NCBI RefSeq assembly: GCF_000829825.1
Contig: NZ_JXSL01000030.1
Coordinates: 1,123,501-1,187,500 of the forward strand
Length of the DNA stretch: 64,000 nt
From: Paramagnetospirillum magnetotacticum MS-1
Lineage (GTDB): Bacteria > Pseudomonadota > Alphaproteobacteria > Rhodospirillales > Magnetospirillaceae
Direction of reading: 5' to 3'
Positions 17,855 through 26,518 of the stretch are shown here, in pieces (the stretch's first letter is position 1; every line of letters begins with the position of its first letter). Made by a program: the position numbers and the translations under genes. The notes below the pieces were generated by a model. That model was not told where the DNA came from. It saw only the letters and a list, made by a program, of their open reading frames with translations, and did no database searches.

Positions 17855-18705
17855 GGAAGCAGGCTGGAATCCAGCACCCCGGTAAAGGCCACGGCCACCG
17901 GGCCGGTCATCAGCACATGGCCGTCCTTCAGCCATTCGATGGTGAGCGAGCCGCCGTCCAGGATGATCTCGGCCTTGCGGGGGCTAAGGCCGCGCCGGGC
18001 GGCGGCCACCAATGTGGCGCAGGCGCCGGTGCCGCAGGCCATGGTGATGCCCGCGCTGCGCTCCCACACCCGCATGCGGATGCGGCCCATGTCCGCATCG
18101 GGGGGGCTGAGGACCTGGGCCACCTCGATATTGGCGCGTTCGGGGAACAGGGCGTGGTGCTCTAGCCCCCGGCCCAATTGGGCAAGGGGCACCGCCTCGG
18201 CGTCGTCTACGAAAAATACCGCATGGGGATTGCCCATACTGACCCCCACCGGATCGGAAAGCGGCCCGGCGGTAATGCCCAGATGCAAGGTGTCCATGGC
18301 CTCGGCCAAAGGGATCTCGCGCCAGTCCAGCCGCGCCGGTCCCATATCCACGGCCACCTGATGGGGGCCGCGCGATTCGGCGTCCAGCAGCCCGGCCTTG
18401 GTCTGGAACACCACCTTGTCGGCGGCGATTTCCTTCATCAAGAGCCAGGCGACGCAGCGCGACGCATTGCCGCAGGCCGCCACTTCCGAGCCATCGGCGT
18501 TGTAGATCAGCATCTGGGCGTCGGCGCAAGAATCGGTGGCCTGGGTCATCACCACCAACTGGTCGCAGCCCACCCCGGTGCCGCGCGAGGCGATGGCGCG
18601 CACCCGTTCGGGGGTCAGGTCAATGGCATGCGCGCGGGCATCGAGGACGACGAAGTCGTTCCCCAGACCGTGCATCTTCAGGAATGGCCAGGCTCTCTCG
18701 CTCAT
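17851..18705 (-). CDS. dapF: Diaminopimelate epimerase
   Basis: 284 residues. It has the two catalytic cysteine motifs, ACGNASRCVAW (about 76-86) and ACGTGACAT (about 222-230), plus KMHGLGNDFVV at the start. It converts LL- to meso-diaminopimelate for peptidoglycan and lysine. It is first in the operon with mtaB and ftsY, and divergent from the antiporter gene with about 100 bases between. Confidence 0.97.
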   Translation of the reverse strand: MSERAWPFLKMHGLGNDFVVLDARAHAIDLTPERVRAIASRGTGVGCDQLVVMTQATDSCADAQMLIYNADGSEVAACGNASRCVAWLLMKEIAADKVVFQTKAGLLDAESRGPHQVAVDMGPARLDWREIPLAEAMDTLHLGITAGPLSDPVGVSMGNPHAVFFVDDAEAVPLAQLGRGLEHHALFPERANIEVAQVLSPPDADMGRIRMRVWERSAGITMACGTGACATLVAAARRGLSPRKAEIILDGGSLTIEWLKDGHVLMTGPVAVAFTGVLDSSLLP

Positions 18706-18808
18706 GATGGCGTTATATGGGGCCTGGGCGCCTCAAGTCCAGCATTGCGCAAGGTTTTACCACACATGGCAGGTTGTCGTGGGCGGCACCGGTCCCTATC
18801 CTAGGGGA

Positions 18809-20602
18809 ATGATCGAGTCCATGAATTTCGCCATCCTGATCGTCTCGGGGCTTGTGGCGCTCAGCATCTTCTCCAGCCTGCTATCGTTTCGCATCGGCGC
18901 GCCGCTGCTGCTGGTGTTTTTATGCGTCGGGCTGGTGGCGGGCGAAAACGGCCTGGGCCGCATCAAGTTCGACGATGTGCGGGCCGCCTATATGATCGGC
19001 AGCATCGCACTGGCCATCATTCTGTTCGATTCGGGCTTTCACACCAGCCTCAAGGCCTTCCGCGCCGCCTTGTGGCCCGCCATGGCCATGGCCACGGGCG
19101 GTGTGGTGGTGACGACCGCCGTGGTGGCTGTGCCGGTGCATTATCTGCTGGGCTTCGACTGGCTGGAAGCGGGGTTGATGGGCGCCATTCTCAGTTCCAC
19201 CGATGCGGCGGCGGTGTTCTTCCTGCTGCGCGTCGGCGGCATCCATGTGCGCGACCGCGTGCGTTCGACCCTGGAAGTGGAATCGGGCAGCAACGACCCC
19301 ATGGCCATCTTCCTGACCATGGCCCTGGTGGGGCTTTTGGTGGCCAAGGGCCCCATCTCGCCGGTGTCCATCGGCATGGAGTTCATCACCAAATTCGGCA
19401 TCGGCGCTGCCGCTGGCATGTTCGGCGGCGGACTGATCGTGCTGGCGGTCAACAAGATGGGCTTCGAGCGGGGATTGCAGCCCCTGGCAGCCATCAGCCT
19501 GGCCATGGTGCTGTTCGCCGCGACGGAAGAACTGCACGGCAGCGGCTTTCTGGCGGTCTATATCGCTGGGCTGGTGGCGGGCAATGCCCGCATCAATGCG
19601 CCCGAGACCATGCGCCGCTTTCAAGACGGGCTGACCTGGCTGGCCCAGATCGTCATGTTCCTGACCTTGGGTCTGTTGGCGACGCCCTCGGAATTTCCGG
19701 CTTTCGCCTGGCAGTCCTTGATGGTGGCCGCCGTGCTGATCTTCGTGGCGCGGCCCCTGGCCGCCTGGATCTGCCTGTTTCCCTACGGCTTCAACCGCAA
19801 TGAAACGGCCTTCGTCGCCTGGGTGGGATTACGCGGTTCGGTCTCGGTCCTGCTGTCCATCGTGCCCATGGTGGTGGGGCTGCCCCATGGACGGGACTAT
19901 TTCATCCTGGCCTTCCTGGTGGTGCTGCTCAGCCTTGGTCTGCAGGGCTGGACCATCGGCGCGGTGGCCCGCTTTCTCAGCCAGATCGTGCCAAAGCGCA
20001 TCGGCCCGGTGGAACGCATGGAATTGGAAATTCCCGGCGCGCGCCACGAACTGGTGTCGTACCGCATCGTGGCCGATTCCCTGGTGGCGCGCGGTCATCG
20101 CCTGCCCCGCTGGGCCGAACCTTCCCTGGTGGTCAGGGACAAGAAGTCCTATTCCAACCATGCCGCCAAGGGGTTGAAGCCTGGCGACACGGTCTTTCTG
20201 TTCGCCCGGCCCGAGCGGGTGCCCCATCTGGACCGGCTCTTCGCCTCGGCGGCTCCGGCGGCCGAAGCCGATTCGCGCTTCTTCGGCGATTTCGCCCTGG
20301 AACCCGGCGCCCATATGAAGGATCTGGCCCTGCTTTACGGCCTGCCAGTGGATGAGGCCGATTACGACATGTCGGCGGCCAATTGGCTGGTGCGCGAACT
20401 GGGGCACGAGCCGGGCATTGGCGACCGCGCCGCCCTGGGCGAGGTGGAACTGATCGTGCGGGCCCTGGATTGGGACGACCGGATCTCCGAGATCGGGCTG
20501 GCGGTGGAGCCCACCCGTATCGACGCCCCCCGGCTGCCGGTCTTTCAAAGCCGCACCGAATTGAAGGCAATGCTCAAACGCTGGATGAGGAAAACCACAT
20601 GA
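18809..20602 (+). CDS. K+/H+ antiporter, NhaP2/CvrA type (CPA1 with TrkA-C domain)
   Basis: 597 residues from the ATG at 18809; a second ATG at 18821 is possible, since the AGGGGA ribosome site is too close to the first. About 12 membrane helices with CPA1 motifs are seen: LILFDSGFHTS-like (about residues 71-80), ILSSTDAAAVFFLLR, and LEVESGSNDPMAIFLT. After ~400 residues a cytoplasmic tail carries a TrkA-C/RCK-C-like region (DSLVARGHRLP, KPGDTVFLFARPE) and a further C-terminal domain. NhaP2-type proteins export K+ in exchange for H+. Its stop overlaps the rhodanese start. Confidence 0.88.
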   Translation: MIESMNFAILIVSGLVALSIFSSLLSFRIGAPLLLVFLCVGLVAGENGLGRIKFDDVRAAYMIGSIALAIILFDSGFHTSLKAFRAALWPAMAMATGGVVVTTAVVAVPVHYLLGFDWLEAGLMGAILSSTDAAAVFFLLRVGGIHVRDRVRSTLEVESGSNDPMAIFLTMALVGLLVAKGPISPVSIGMEFITKFGIGAAAGMFGGGLIVLAVNKMGFERGLQPLAAISLAMVLFAATEELHGSGFLAVYIAGLVAGNARINAPETMRRFQDGLTWLAQIVMFLTLGLLATPSEFPAFAWQSLMVAAVLIFVARPLAAWICLFPYGFNRNETAFVAWVGLRGSVSVLLSIVPMVVGLPHGRDYFILAFLVVLLSLGLQGWTIGAVARFLSQIVPKRIGPVERMELEIPGARHELVSYRIVADSLVARGHRLPRWAEPSLVVRDKKSYSNHAAKGLKPGDTVFLFARPERVPHLDRLFASAAPAAEADSRFFGDFALEPGAHMKDLALLYGLPVDEADYDMSAANWLVRELGHEPGIGDRAALGEVELIVRALDWDDRISEIGLAVEPTRIDAPRLPVFQSRTELKAMLKRWMRKTT

Positions 20603-21009
20603 CCCTGATCAAGACGCACCGTCAGCTGATCGACGAGGCCAATGCCCTGATCACCACCATCGGCACCCAGGACGCCATCGCCCTTCACGGCGATCCCGGC
20701 GTGGTCTTCGTCGATATCCGCGACGTGCGCGAGTTGGAGCGTGAAGGCATGATCCCCGGCGCTTTCCACGCGCCGCGCGGCATGCTGGAATTCTGGGTCG
20801 ATCCCACCAGCCCCTATTACAAGGACGTGTTCGGCCAGGCCAAACGCTTCGTCTTCTACTGCCAGTCGGCCTGGCGTTCGGCCCTGGCGACAAAGGCGGT
20901 GCAGGATATGGGCCTGGCCCCCGTCGCCCATGTGGAGGGCGGGTTCAAGGGCTGGAAGGAAGCGGGCGGGCCGGTGGGCCCGAAGCCCGAGCACAAGAAG
21001 GCGGGGTGA
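20599..21009 (+). CDS. Rhodanese-like sulfurtransferase
   Basis: 136 residues from the ATG at 20599 (ATGA overlap with the antiporter gene). One rhodanese domain: VVFVDIRDVRELEREGMIPGAFHAPRG is the family front, and the active loop is CQSAWRS (C88-x4-R), a standard six-residue loop. It should move sulfane sulfur; the physiological acceptor is unknown. There is no signal peptide, so it is cytoplasmic. Coupling to an ion antiporter gene is not explained by known biology. Confidence 0.9.
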   Translation: MTLIKTHRQLIDEANALITTIGTQDAIALHGDPGVVFVDIRDVRELEREGMIPGAFHAPRGMLEFWVDPTSPYYKDVFGQAKRFVFYCQSAWRSALATKAVQDMGLAPVAHVEGGFKGWKEAGGPVGPKPEHKKAG

Positions 21010-21015
21010 TCCCCA

Positions 21016-22599
21016 TCAACGCTTCAGATGTCCATAGGCCGGAAGGGTGGAGATGCGCTGGTCCTCCACCGCGCCGCCTACGGTGAAGTGGTAGAGGGAC
21101 TGCCAGTTCCCGCCGCCGGGCGTCAGGCCCAGCAGGTCGTGCACCTCGTCATCGTGGTAGCAGCCGATGCCGGTGCCCGACAGGCCCGCGGCGGTGGCTT
21201 CCAGATAGAGAACCTGGCCGATCATCCCGGCTTCCCAGAACAGGCGGCGATAGGCCCAGGCCCCGTCCTCGGCCAGACTGCGCGTGAAATCGGCCAGCAT
21301 GCCCAGGCTGAAGGCGCCGCGTCCGGCGATGTTCTGGGTGCAGGACAGTTCGGTGGCCGCCCAGGTGAAATCCCCCTCGGCAAGGCGGAAGAGCGGCAGG
21401 TTGGAGACGGACTTCTCCCAGAGGAAATGAGTATGGCAATCGGCCCGTAGCCGGTCCAGGGATTGCGGGTCGCGGATCAGGGCGTAAAGGCCTGGCGTCA
21501 GTCCCTCCACCCGGTGAACGAACAGAATCAGCGACAGACGCGAAGCCCATGGCCAAGACCGCCAGGGCACTCTCCCCTGATCGGCCAAAGTGGCGGCCAG
21601 CAGGCGCGTAAAGGCGTCCAGCCCCATGCCGGTGACGCCGTCCATGGCCTGGGCGCTGCGGCGGCGGCGGATGATGGACCCGGTGGGCTCGGAGCTTCCC
21701 CCCAGGGGCGGCATGGCGACCGAGGGCGGCGGCGCGGCGGGGGCGGTGGCGGGCTTTTCCGATAGGGCCAGGGCCTGGCCGATCACTTCCCAGACCTCGT
21801 GGTCGGAACTCAACGCATTGGCCGTGCCCGTCCAGTGTCCCGTCACTGGCTGTAATTCCGGCTCGGGCAGAGGGATGGGTGAGACAACGGCGATCAGGTC
21901 GGGATGTTCCGGCTCGTATCGATGGCAGGACTCGGCGCGCTCCAGGCCCAGCAGCGCCGCCAATTGCTCGTCGCCCGGCGCGGTCAGGACCCGCAGATGC
22001 CAGCCCAGGCAGGCGGCGGCATAGGATGCGGCGGCCAGGGCATGGCCGCAATCATGCTGGCAATAGCGATAGGCGCGCTCGCCGTATTTCCAGGATTCCC
22101 GCCAGGGGATGGAGGAGAGCGCCAGCAAGAAAGCGCCGGCCGGCAACGCGGACGGAAGGTCATCTAACCGGCAGCGCTCTTCCAGGGCGTGATGGAACGG
22201 GGCGTAGTGATAAAGCCCTGGCCCCTCACCGACGCCGTCCACTGGCGGCAGGATCACCCACCCCTCGGTGGGGTGGAGGTTGCCGCTGCTGGGATTGTTG
22301 CGTAGCGCCCAGCGGGTGCCGCCCGCCTCCTTCCAGGCCGACAGGCCCAAAGCCAGTTCCAGGAACAGGCCCAGTCCGTCGGGGGTCAGGGGGGCGGGTT
22401 CTCGCCCTTCCAGTGCGGCGAGGGGCGGAGTCTCGGCGTCCAGGCGCAGCGGTAGGTCCACCCGTCGGGCGCCATCGAAGGACCGGAATGGATCGGGCTG
22501 AGTCTCCCAGTCGAGAAATCCCGGTCCACGGGCGTAGCGGCGGCTGAAATGCTTGGTGCGGGTGTGATAGGCGGCAATCTGGTCCAAAACTTCGCTCAT
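21016..22599 (-). CDS. SagB-type dehydrogenase, tandem nitroreductase-fold protein
   Basis: 527 residues from the ATG at 22599 (MSEVLDQIAAYH). It contains two nitroreductase-like modules. The first (about 20-240) has the SagB hallmarks HTRTKHFSR and RNNPSSGNLHPTEGWV, a GLYHYAP strand and the CQHDCGHA segment. The second (about 290-510) has SIIRRRRSAQAMDG and a YLEATAAGLSGTGIGCYHDDEVHDLLGL ending. SagB/ThcOx proteins oxidise azoline rings in peptide natural products with FMN, but many standalone homologues have no known substrate. No precursor peptide, YcaO or SagC gene is seen nearby, so azole synthesis cannot be claimed. The gene is divergent from the next one. Confidence 0.85.
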   Translation of the reverse strand: MSEVLDQIAAYHTRTKHFSRRYARGPGFLDWETQPDPFRSFDGARRVDLPLRLDAETPPLAALEGREPAPLTPDGLGLFLELALGLSAWKEAGGTRWALRNNPSSGNLHPTEGWVILPPVDGVGEGPGLYHYAPFHHALEERCRLDDLPSALPAGAFLLALSSIPWRESWKYGERAYRYCQHDCGHALAAASYAAACLGWHLRVLTAPGDEQLAALLGLERAESCHRYEPEHPDLIAVVSPIPLPEPELQPVTGHWTGTANALSSDHEVWEVIGQALALSEKPATAPAAPPPSVAMPPLGGSSEPTGSIIRRRRSAQAMDGVTGMGLDAFTRLLAATLADQGRVPWRSWPWASRLSLILFVHRVEGLTPGLYALIRDPQSLDRLRADCHTHFLWEKSVSNLPLFRLAEGDFTWAATELSCTQNIAGRGAFSLGMLADFTRSLAEDGAWAYRRLFWEAGMIGQVLYLEATAAGLSGTGIGCYHDDEVHDLLGLTPGGGNWQSLYHFTVGGAVEDQRISTLPAYGHLKR

Positions 22600-22676
22600 G
22601 CCCATCTTTCCCCACTTCACGGCACACCATATATTGGAAAGAATACAGGCCGTAACACCCCCGAGTGCCGTGAATT

Positions 22677-23042
22677 ATGACCGCTCCCCCTCCCACCGAT
22701 CTGGCCGGTGAACGGCTGGTCCGCAAGACCCCCGATCGCATCCTGCCCCTGGATCAGGGGGATCAGGACTATATCCGCGCGGGACTTTCAGCGGTGCAGG
22801 AGGCTTTCGGCATCGCCGCGCTTCCCGATGTTCCCATCGCCTTGATGCCGGGACGGACGCTGATGCGCCTGCTGGTGGATCTGCGGGCCCGGCTGCGGCC
22901 GCGCAATCCCGACCAGACCGAGGCCTGGGGGCGGCTGGCCGGGGCCATCCTGATCCTGGACATGGCGGGTGAGTTCGCCAGCCAGCATTCCCTGGCGGAA
23001 GAACGCCGCCGGGCGCTGGAGCACGACGACCTGGATGATTAG
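22677..23042 (+). CDS. Hypothetical protein
   Basis: 121 residues, not recognised. There is no signal peptide or clear membrane helix. It is mostly helical with one hydrophobic stretch (LAGAILILDMAGEFA, about 89-103) and a charged C-terminus (EERRRALEHDDLDD). It sits between the divergent SagB-like gene and the convergent lipid-kinase gene, so it is transcribed alone. The 77-base gap to the SagB-like gene must hold both promoters. GC-rich coding pattern and codon use look native. Confidence 0.65.
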   Translation: MTAPPPTDLAGERLVRKTPDRILPLDQGDQDYIRAGLSAVQEAFGIAALPDVPIALMPGRTLMRLLVDLRARLRPRNPDQTEAWGRLAGAILILDMAGEFASQHSLAEERRRALEHDDLDD

Positions 23043-23057
23043 GACCGCATGCCGCCA

Positions 23058-23990
23058 TTAGGGGCAGATGAGGTCCACGGTCTCTTCGGCGATGGAGATT
23101 TCGGCGGGCAGGCGGGCGACGATGTCGCCGTCGCCCTGGACCGGGGCGCCGCGCGGCCCGGTGATCAGGATATTGCGGGCCGAGACCACCCGCACTTCGG
23201 GCAGTCCGGGCAACTTGCCCAGCGGCAGGGCCAGACCATAGCGCAACATGCCCGCCATGCCCGCATTGGGCAGGATGCACAATTCCAGCATGGGGGAGGT
23301 CAGATCGGCGTCGGGGGCGGCGATGAAGGGGCCGCCGTAAAAGCGGCCCTTGCAGGCCACCACCATGCGGGCCTCGTATTCCACCCCATCGGCGCGGATG
23401 GTCAATTTGGGGAAGTCGTAGCCCACCGCCTGACGCAGGCTTTCCACCACATAGGCCAGCTTGCCCGCGCGGCGCTTTAAGGCCGTGCTGACGCATTCCA
23501 CCACATGAGCGTCGAGACCGGCGCCCGCCATCAAAAGGAAACGCCGCCGGTTGACCAGCCCCACATGGATGCGCCGCGTCGGGCCGAAGGCAATCGTGCG
23601 GGCCACCAGATCCACGTCGTCGGGATCAAGCCCGATCTCGCAGGCCAGAACATTGGCGGTGCCCAGCGGAATCACGCCTAGCGCCAGACTGTGCCGCCCC
23701 GCGCCCAGGCCGTTGAGAACCTCGTTGACCGTGCCGTCGCCGCCCGCCGCGATCACCGCATCGAAATCATCGGCGCTGGCCAGGGCGGCGAAGTCTTCGG
23801 CATCGCCCCGGCGCCCCGTCTCGCGGCAGGTCACCTTCGCCCCCAGGGCTTGGGCGGCGGCCACCACCTGTTCCAACTGCCGGATGCGCCGCCGCCCGGC
23901 GGTGGGATTGTGAATCACCAAGATCCGCCGCGGCGCCATGGCGGCAAGGGGATCTGTAGCGGTCGTGCAGGCAGCGAGATCGACGGTCAT
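23058..23990 (-). CDS. Diacylglycerol/lipid kinase family protein (DagK/YegS-like)
   Basis: 310 residues; an internal M18 (23939, MAPRRILVIHNP) may be the real start. The DAGK catalytic fold is clear: VIHNPTAGRRR, AAGGDGTVNEVLNGL (about 82-96), GVIPLGTANVLACEIGL, AGAGLDAHVVE, and a C-terminal GDGDIVARLP. It phosphorylates diacylglycerol or a related lipid with ATP at the inner membrane. It is divergent from a PlcP-like/Agt-like pair that would generate and consume diacylglycerol, so a recycling role is a reasonable inference. Confidence 0.88.
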   Translation of the reverse strand: MTVDLAACTTATDPLAAMAPRRILVIHNPTAGRRRIRQLEQVVAAAQALGAKVTCRETGRRGDAEDFAALASADDFDAVIAAGGDGTVNEVLNGLGAGRHSLALGVIPLGTANVLACEIGLDPDDVDLVARTIAFGPTRRIHVGLVNRRRFLLMAGAGLDAHVVECVSTALKRRAGKLAYVVESLRQAVGYDFPKLTIRADGVEYEARMVVACKGRFYGGPFIAAPDADLTSPMLELCILPNAGMAGMLRYGLALPLGKLPGLPEVRVVSARNILITGPRGAPVQGDGDIVARLPAEISIAEETVDLICP

Positions 23991-24160
23991 GGGGGCTGTG
24001 TATAGCGCGCCAGGATGCCTGGCGCGGTGAATTATTTGTTACGGCTATGCTTCAGTTCAATGAAATATCTGAAGGTTTGTTAAAATACACATGAATATTA
24101 TTGGTGAGTGTCATATGTAAGGCATCAGAGCATATCAACACTTCTTCGGATGATAGCCCG

Positions 24161-24997
24161 ATGAACGCCAGTCTCCATATCAAGAGGCGTTACAGGACCA
24201 TCTGGATTTCCGATATTCACTTGGGCACGCGTGGCTGCAAAGCTGACGACCTGCTGGAATTCCTGAAAGTCACCGAGTCAGAAACCCTCTATCTGGTGGG
24301 CGACATCATCGACGGATGGCGGCTTAGGCGCTCGTGGTACTGGCCGCAAAGCCATAACGACGTGGTGCAAAAGCTGTTGCGCAAGGCGCGCAAGGGGACC
24401 CGCGTCGTGTTCGTTCCCGGCAATCACGATGAATTCGCCCGCGACTATCACGGCCTGCTGTTCGGCGATATCCAGGTGGTGACGACCATTCTGCACGACA
24501 CCGCCGACGGCAAGCGCCTGCTGGTCCTGCACGGGGACGCTTTCGACGGGGTGGTCAAGCATGCCCGGTGGCTGGCCCATCTGGGAGACAGCGCCTATAC
24601 CATGGCGCTGGCGCTGAACCATTGGCTGAACGTGGTGCGCCGCGCCCTGGGCTTTCCCTATTGGTCGTTGTCGGCCTATCTGAAGCACAAGGTCAAGAAT
24701 GCCGTCCAGTACATCGCCAGTTTCGAAGACGCCATGGCCGAGGAGGCGCGCCGCCATGGCGCCGACGGCGTGGTCTGCGGCCATATCCACCACGCCGAGA
24801 AGCGCGACGTGAACGGTGTCCTTTACTGCAATGACGGCGACTGGGTCGAAAGCTGTACCGCCCTGGCGGAGAATTTCGACGGATCTTTGGAAATCATCCG
24901 CTGGCTGGAGGTCGAGGAAAACACATGCGCATACTCGTCGTCACCGATGCATGGCTCCCTCAAGTCAACGGCGTCGTCCGCACCCTCGACACCTTAA
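24161..24997 (+). CDS. Metallophosphoesterase, PlcP-like (COG2908/LpxH superfamily)
   Basis: 278 residues from MNASLH (24161). The five metal-binding blocks of calcineurin-type phosphoesterases are present: SDIHLG, GDIIDGW, GNHDE, LHGD and GHIHHA. Annotation pipelines often call these proteins UDP-2,3-diacylglucosamine diphosphatase. The length and the downstream GT4 gene fit PlcP better. PlcP is the intracellular phospholipase C that removes head groups from phospholipids during phosphate starvation in alphaproteobacteria. An LpxH/LpxI-like role cannot be excluded from sequence alone. The gene overlaps the next by 73 bases. Upstream is an AT-rich stretch (24010-24160) without a convincing Pho box. 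Confidence 0.82.
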   Translation: MNASLHIKRRYRTIWISDIHLGTRGCKADDLLEFLKVTESETLYLVGDIIDGWRLRRSWYWPQSHNDVVQKLLRKARKGTRVVFVPGNHDEFARDYHGLLFGDIQVVTTILHDTADGKRLLVLHGDAFDGVVKHARWLAHLGDSAYTMALALNHWLNVVRRALGFPYWSLSAYLKHKVKNAVQYIASFEDAMAEEARRHGADGVVCGHIHHAEKRDVNGVLYCNDGDWVESCTALAENFDGSLEIIRWLEVEENTCAYSSSPMHGSLKSTASSAPSTP

Positions 24998-25968
24998 GGG
25001 CCGAGTTGGAGCGTACCGGCCATCAGGTGGTGATGGTCACCCCCGACCGCTTCCGCAGTCTTCCCTGCCCGACCTATCCGGAAATCCGCCTGGCCTTCAA
25101 GCCGGGGCGCAAACTGGCGGCCATGATCGAGGCGGCGCAACCCTGCGCCATCCACATTGCCACCGAAGGGCCCCTGGGCTGGGCCGCCCGGCGCTATTGC
25201 TTGCGCCGCAAGATTCCCTTTACCAGCGCCTATCACACCAAATTCCCGGAATACATCAAGGCCCGCTTCGGCGTGCCCTTGCCCATTTCCTATGCCGTGA
25301 TGCGCCGTTTTCACGACGCCTCGTCGCGGGTGATGGTGGCGACCCAGGGAATCGAAAGTGAACTGGCGGGGCGGGGCTTCAGCAATATCGCCCGCTGGTC
25401 CCGGGGGGTGGATACCGAACTGTTCCGCCCGCGGCCCGAGGTCAGGGGCGCGGACGGTCCCTTTGCCCATCTGGCCGGGCCGATTTTCCTCTATGTGGGC
25501 CGGGTGGCGGTGGAGAAGAACATCGAGGCCTTTCTGGCCCTGGACCTTCCCGGTTCGAAGGCCGTGGTGGGCGATGGGCCCCAAGCCGACGAGATGAAGC
25601 GCCGCTTTCCCGAGGTTCATTTCGCGGGGGCCCGTTTCGGCGAGGATCTGGCGCGCCACTATGCCGCCGCCGATGTCTTCGTCTTTCCGTCGCGCACCGA
25701 CACATTCGGTTTGGTGCTGCTCGAAGCCTTGGCCTCGGGCCTTCCGGTGGCGGCCTATCCGGTGCCCGGCCCCAACGACGTCATCGGCACCTCGCCCGCT
25801 GGTGTGCTGGACGAGGATCTGGGGCTTGCCGCCGAGGCCGCCCTCAGGATCGATCCGGCCCTGTGCCGGGCTCATGCCCTGACCTTCTCCTGGGAGGCCT
25901 GCACCTTGCAATTCCTCGACAATCTGCGGCCCTTCGAGATGGGGGTCTGGCAGGCGGCGGCGGAATGA
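24925..25968 (+). CDS. GT4 family glycosyltransferase, Agt-like
   Basis: 347 residues. It has the N-terminal Rossmann motif VTDAWLPQVNGVVRTL, then YHTKFPEY, the GT4 donor site FLYVGRVAVEKNIEAFL (about 188-204) and the EX7E-like region PSRTDTFGLVLLEALASGLPV (about 253-273). In phosphate-limited alphaproteobacteria, Agt puts glucose or glucuronic acid on diacylglycerol made by PlcP. The 73-base overlap with the phosphoesterase gene, with a GAGGAAA ribosome site inside it, supports a shared function. Mannosyltransferases of the MgtA type are similar, so the sugar and acceptor are uncertain. Confidence 0.85.
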   Translation: MRILVVTDAWLPQVNGVVRTLDTLRAELERTGHQVVMVTPDRFRSLPCPTYPEIRLAFKPGRKLAAMIEAAQPCAIHIATEGPLGWAARRYCLRRKIPFTSAYHTKFPEYIKARFGVPLPISYAVMRRFHDASSRVMVATQGIESELAGRGFSNIARWSRGVDTELFRPRPEVRGADGPFAHLAGPIFLYVGRVAVEKNIEAFLALDLPGSKAVVGDGPQADEMKRRFPEVHFAGARFGEDLARHYAAADVFVFPSRTDTFGLVLLEALASGLPVAAYPVPGPNDVIGTSPAGVLDEDLGLAAEAALRIDPALCRAHALTFSWEACTLQFLDNLRPFEMGVWQAAAE

Positions 25969-26010
25969 CTTAGCCTTGCGATCTCGCATGTGGGATCGGG
26001 AGAACGGGTC

Positions 26011-26517
26011 ATGAGGGTATTGCCTGCCGTTATCGCAGTGCTGCTGACGGCCCTGCCCGCCATGGCGCAGAACCTCGACATCGATTCCCTGGCCGGGGTC
26101 TATAAGCACAAATTTCAGAACGGTTCGGTGGACGGCGACAAGTATGTCAGCGAGGACATCATGGAGATTGTCAAACTCGCTCCCGACCGCGCCTATCTCC
26201 GCCTGGCGCTGAATTTCTTCAACGGCCATTCCTGCAGCTTCTGGGGCGTCGTCCACGTGGCGGGGGACTCGCTGGTGCACCGTTCCAACGGGCGGTCGGG
26301 CGAGGGGTGCGAACTCAGCCTGCGCAGCCGGGACGGCAAGCTGATTCTCGACGACAAGGATGGTCATTGCCGCGCCTATGGCTGCGGGGCCAGAGGTACC
26401 TTTACCGGCACCTCCTTTCCCCTGACCAGCCGCCGCGACATCCGCTATCTGGACCGTCTCAAGGCTTCCTCCCAATTCAAGGAAGCCCTGGACGAGGATG
26501 CGCCCGCCGCCCGCTGA
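26011..26517 (+). CDS. Exported hypothetical protein
   Basis: 168 residues from the ATG at 26011, which follows a GGGAGAA site; the longer frame start at 25990 adds MGSGERV. A signal peptide is clear (MRVLPAVIAVLLTALPAMAQ). The mature protein starts DIDSLAGVYKHKF and has four or five cysteines (HSCSFW, EGCEL, GHCRAYGCGARG) likely to form disulfides in the periplasm. I do not recognise the family; the beta-rich SLAGVY...GDKYVSEDIMEIVKL pattern resembles small lipocalin-like or DUF ligand-binding folds. It is convergent with the chemoreceptor gene, with 1 base between stops. Confidence 0.7.
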   Translation: MRVLPAVIAVLLTALPAMAQNLDIDSLAGVYKHKFQNGSVDGDKYVSEDIMEIVKLAPDRAYLRLALNFFNGHSCSFWGVVHVAGDSLVHRSNGRSGEGCELSLRSRDGKLILDDKDGHCRAYGCGARGTFTGTSFPLTSRRDIRYLDRLKASSQFKEALDEDAPAAR

Positions 26518-26518
26518 C

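Noticed and set aside
24109-24114. Pho box upstream of the PlcP-like gene (TGTCAT)
   Set aside because: Only a single hexamer; the second copy at the expected 11-base period is not convincing.
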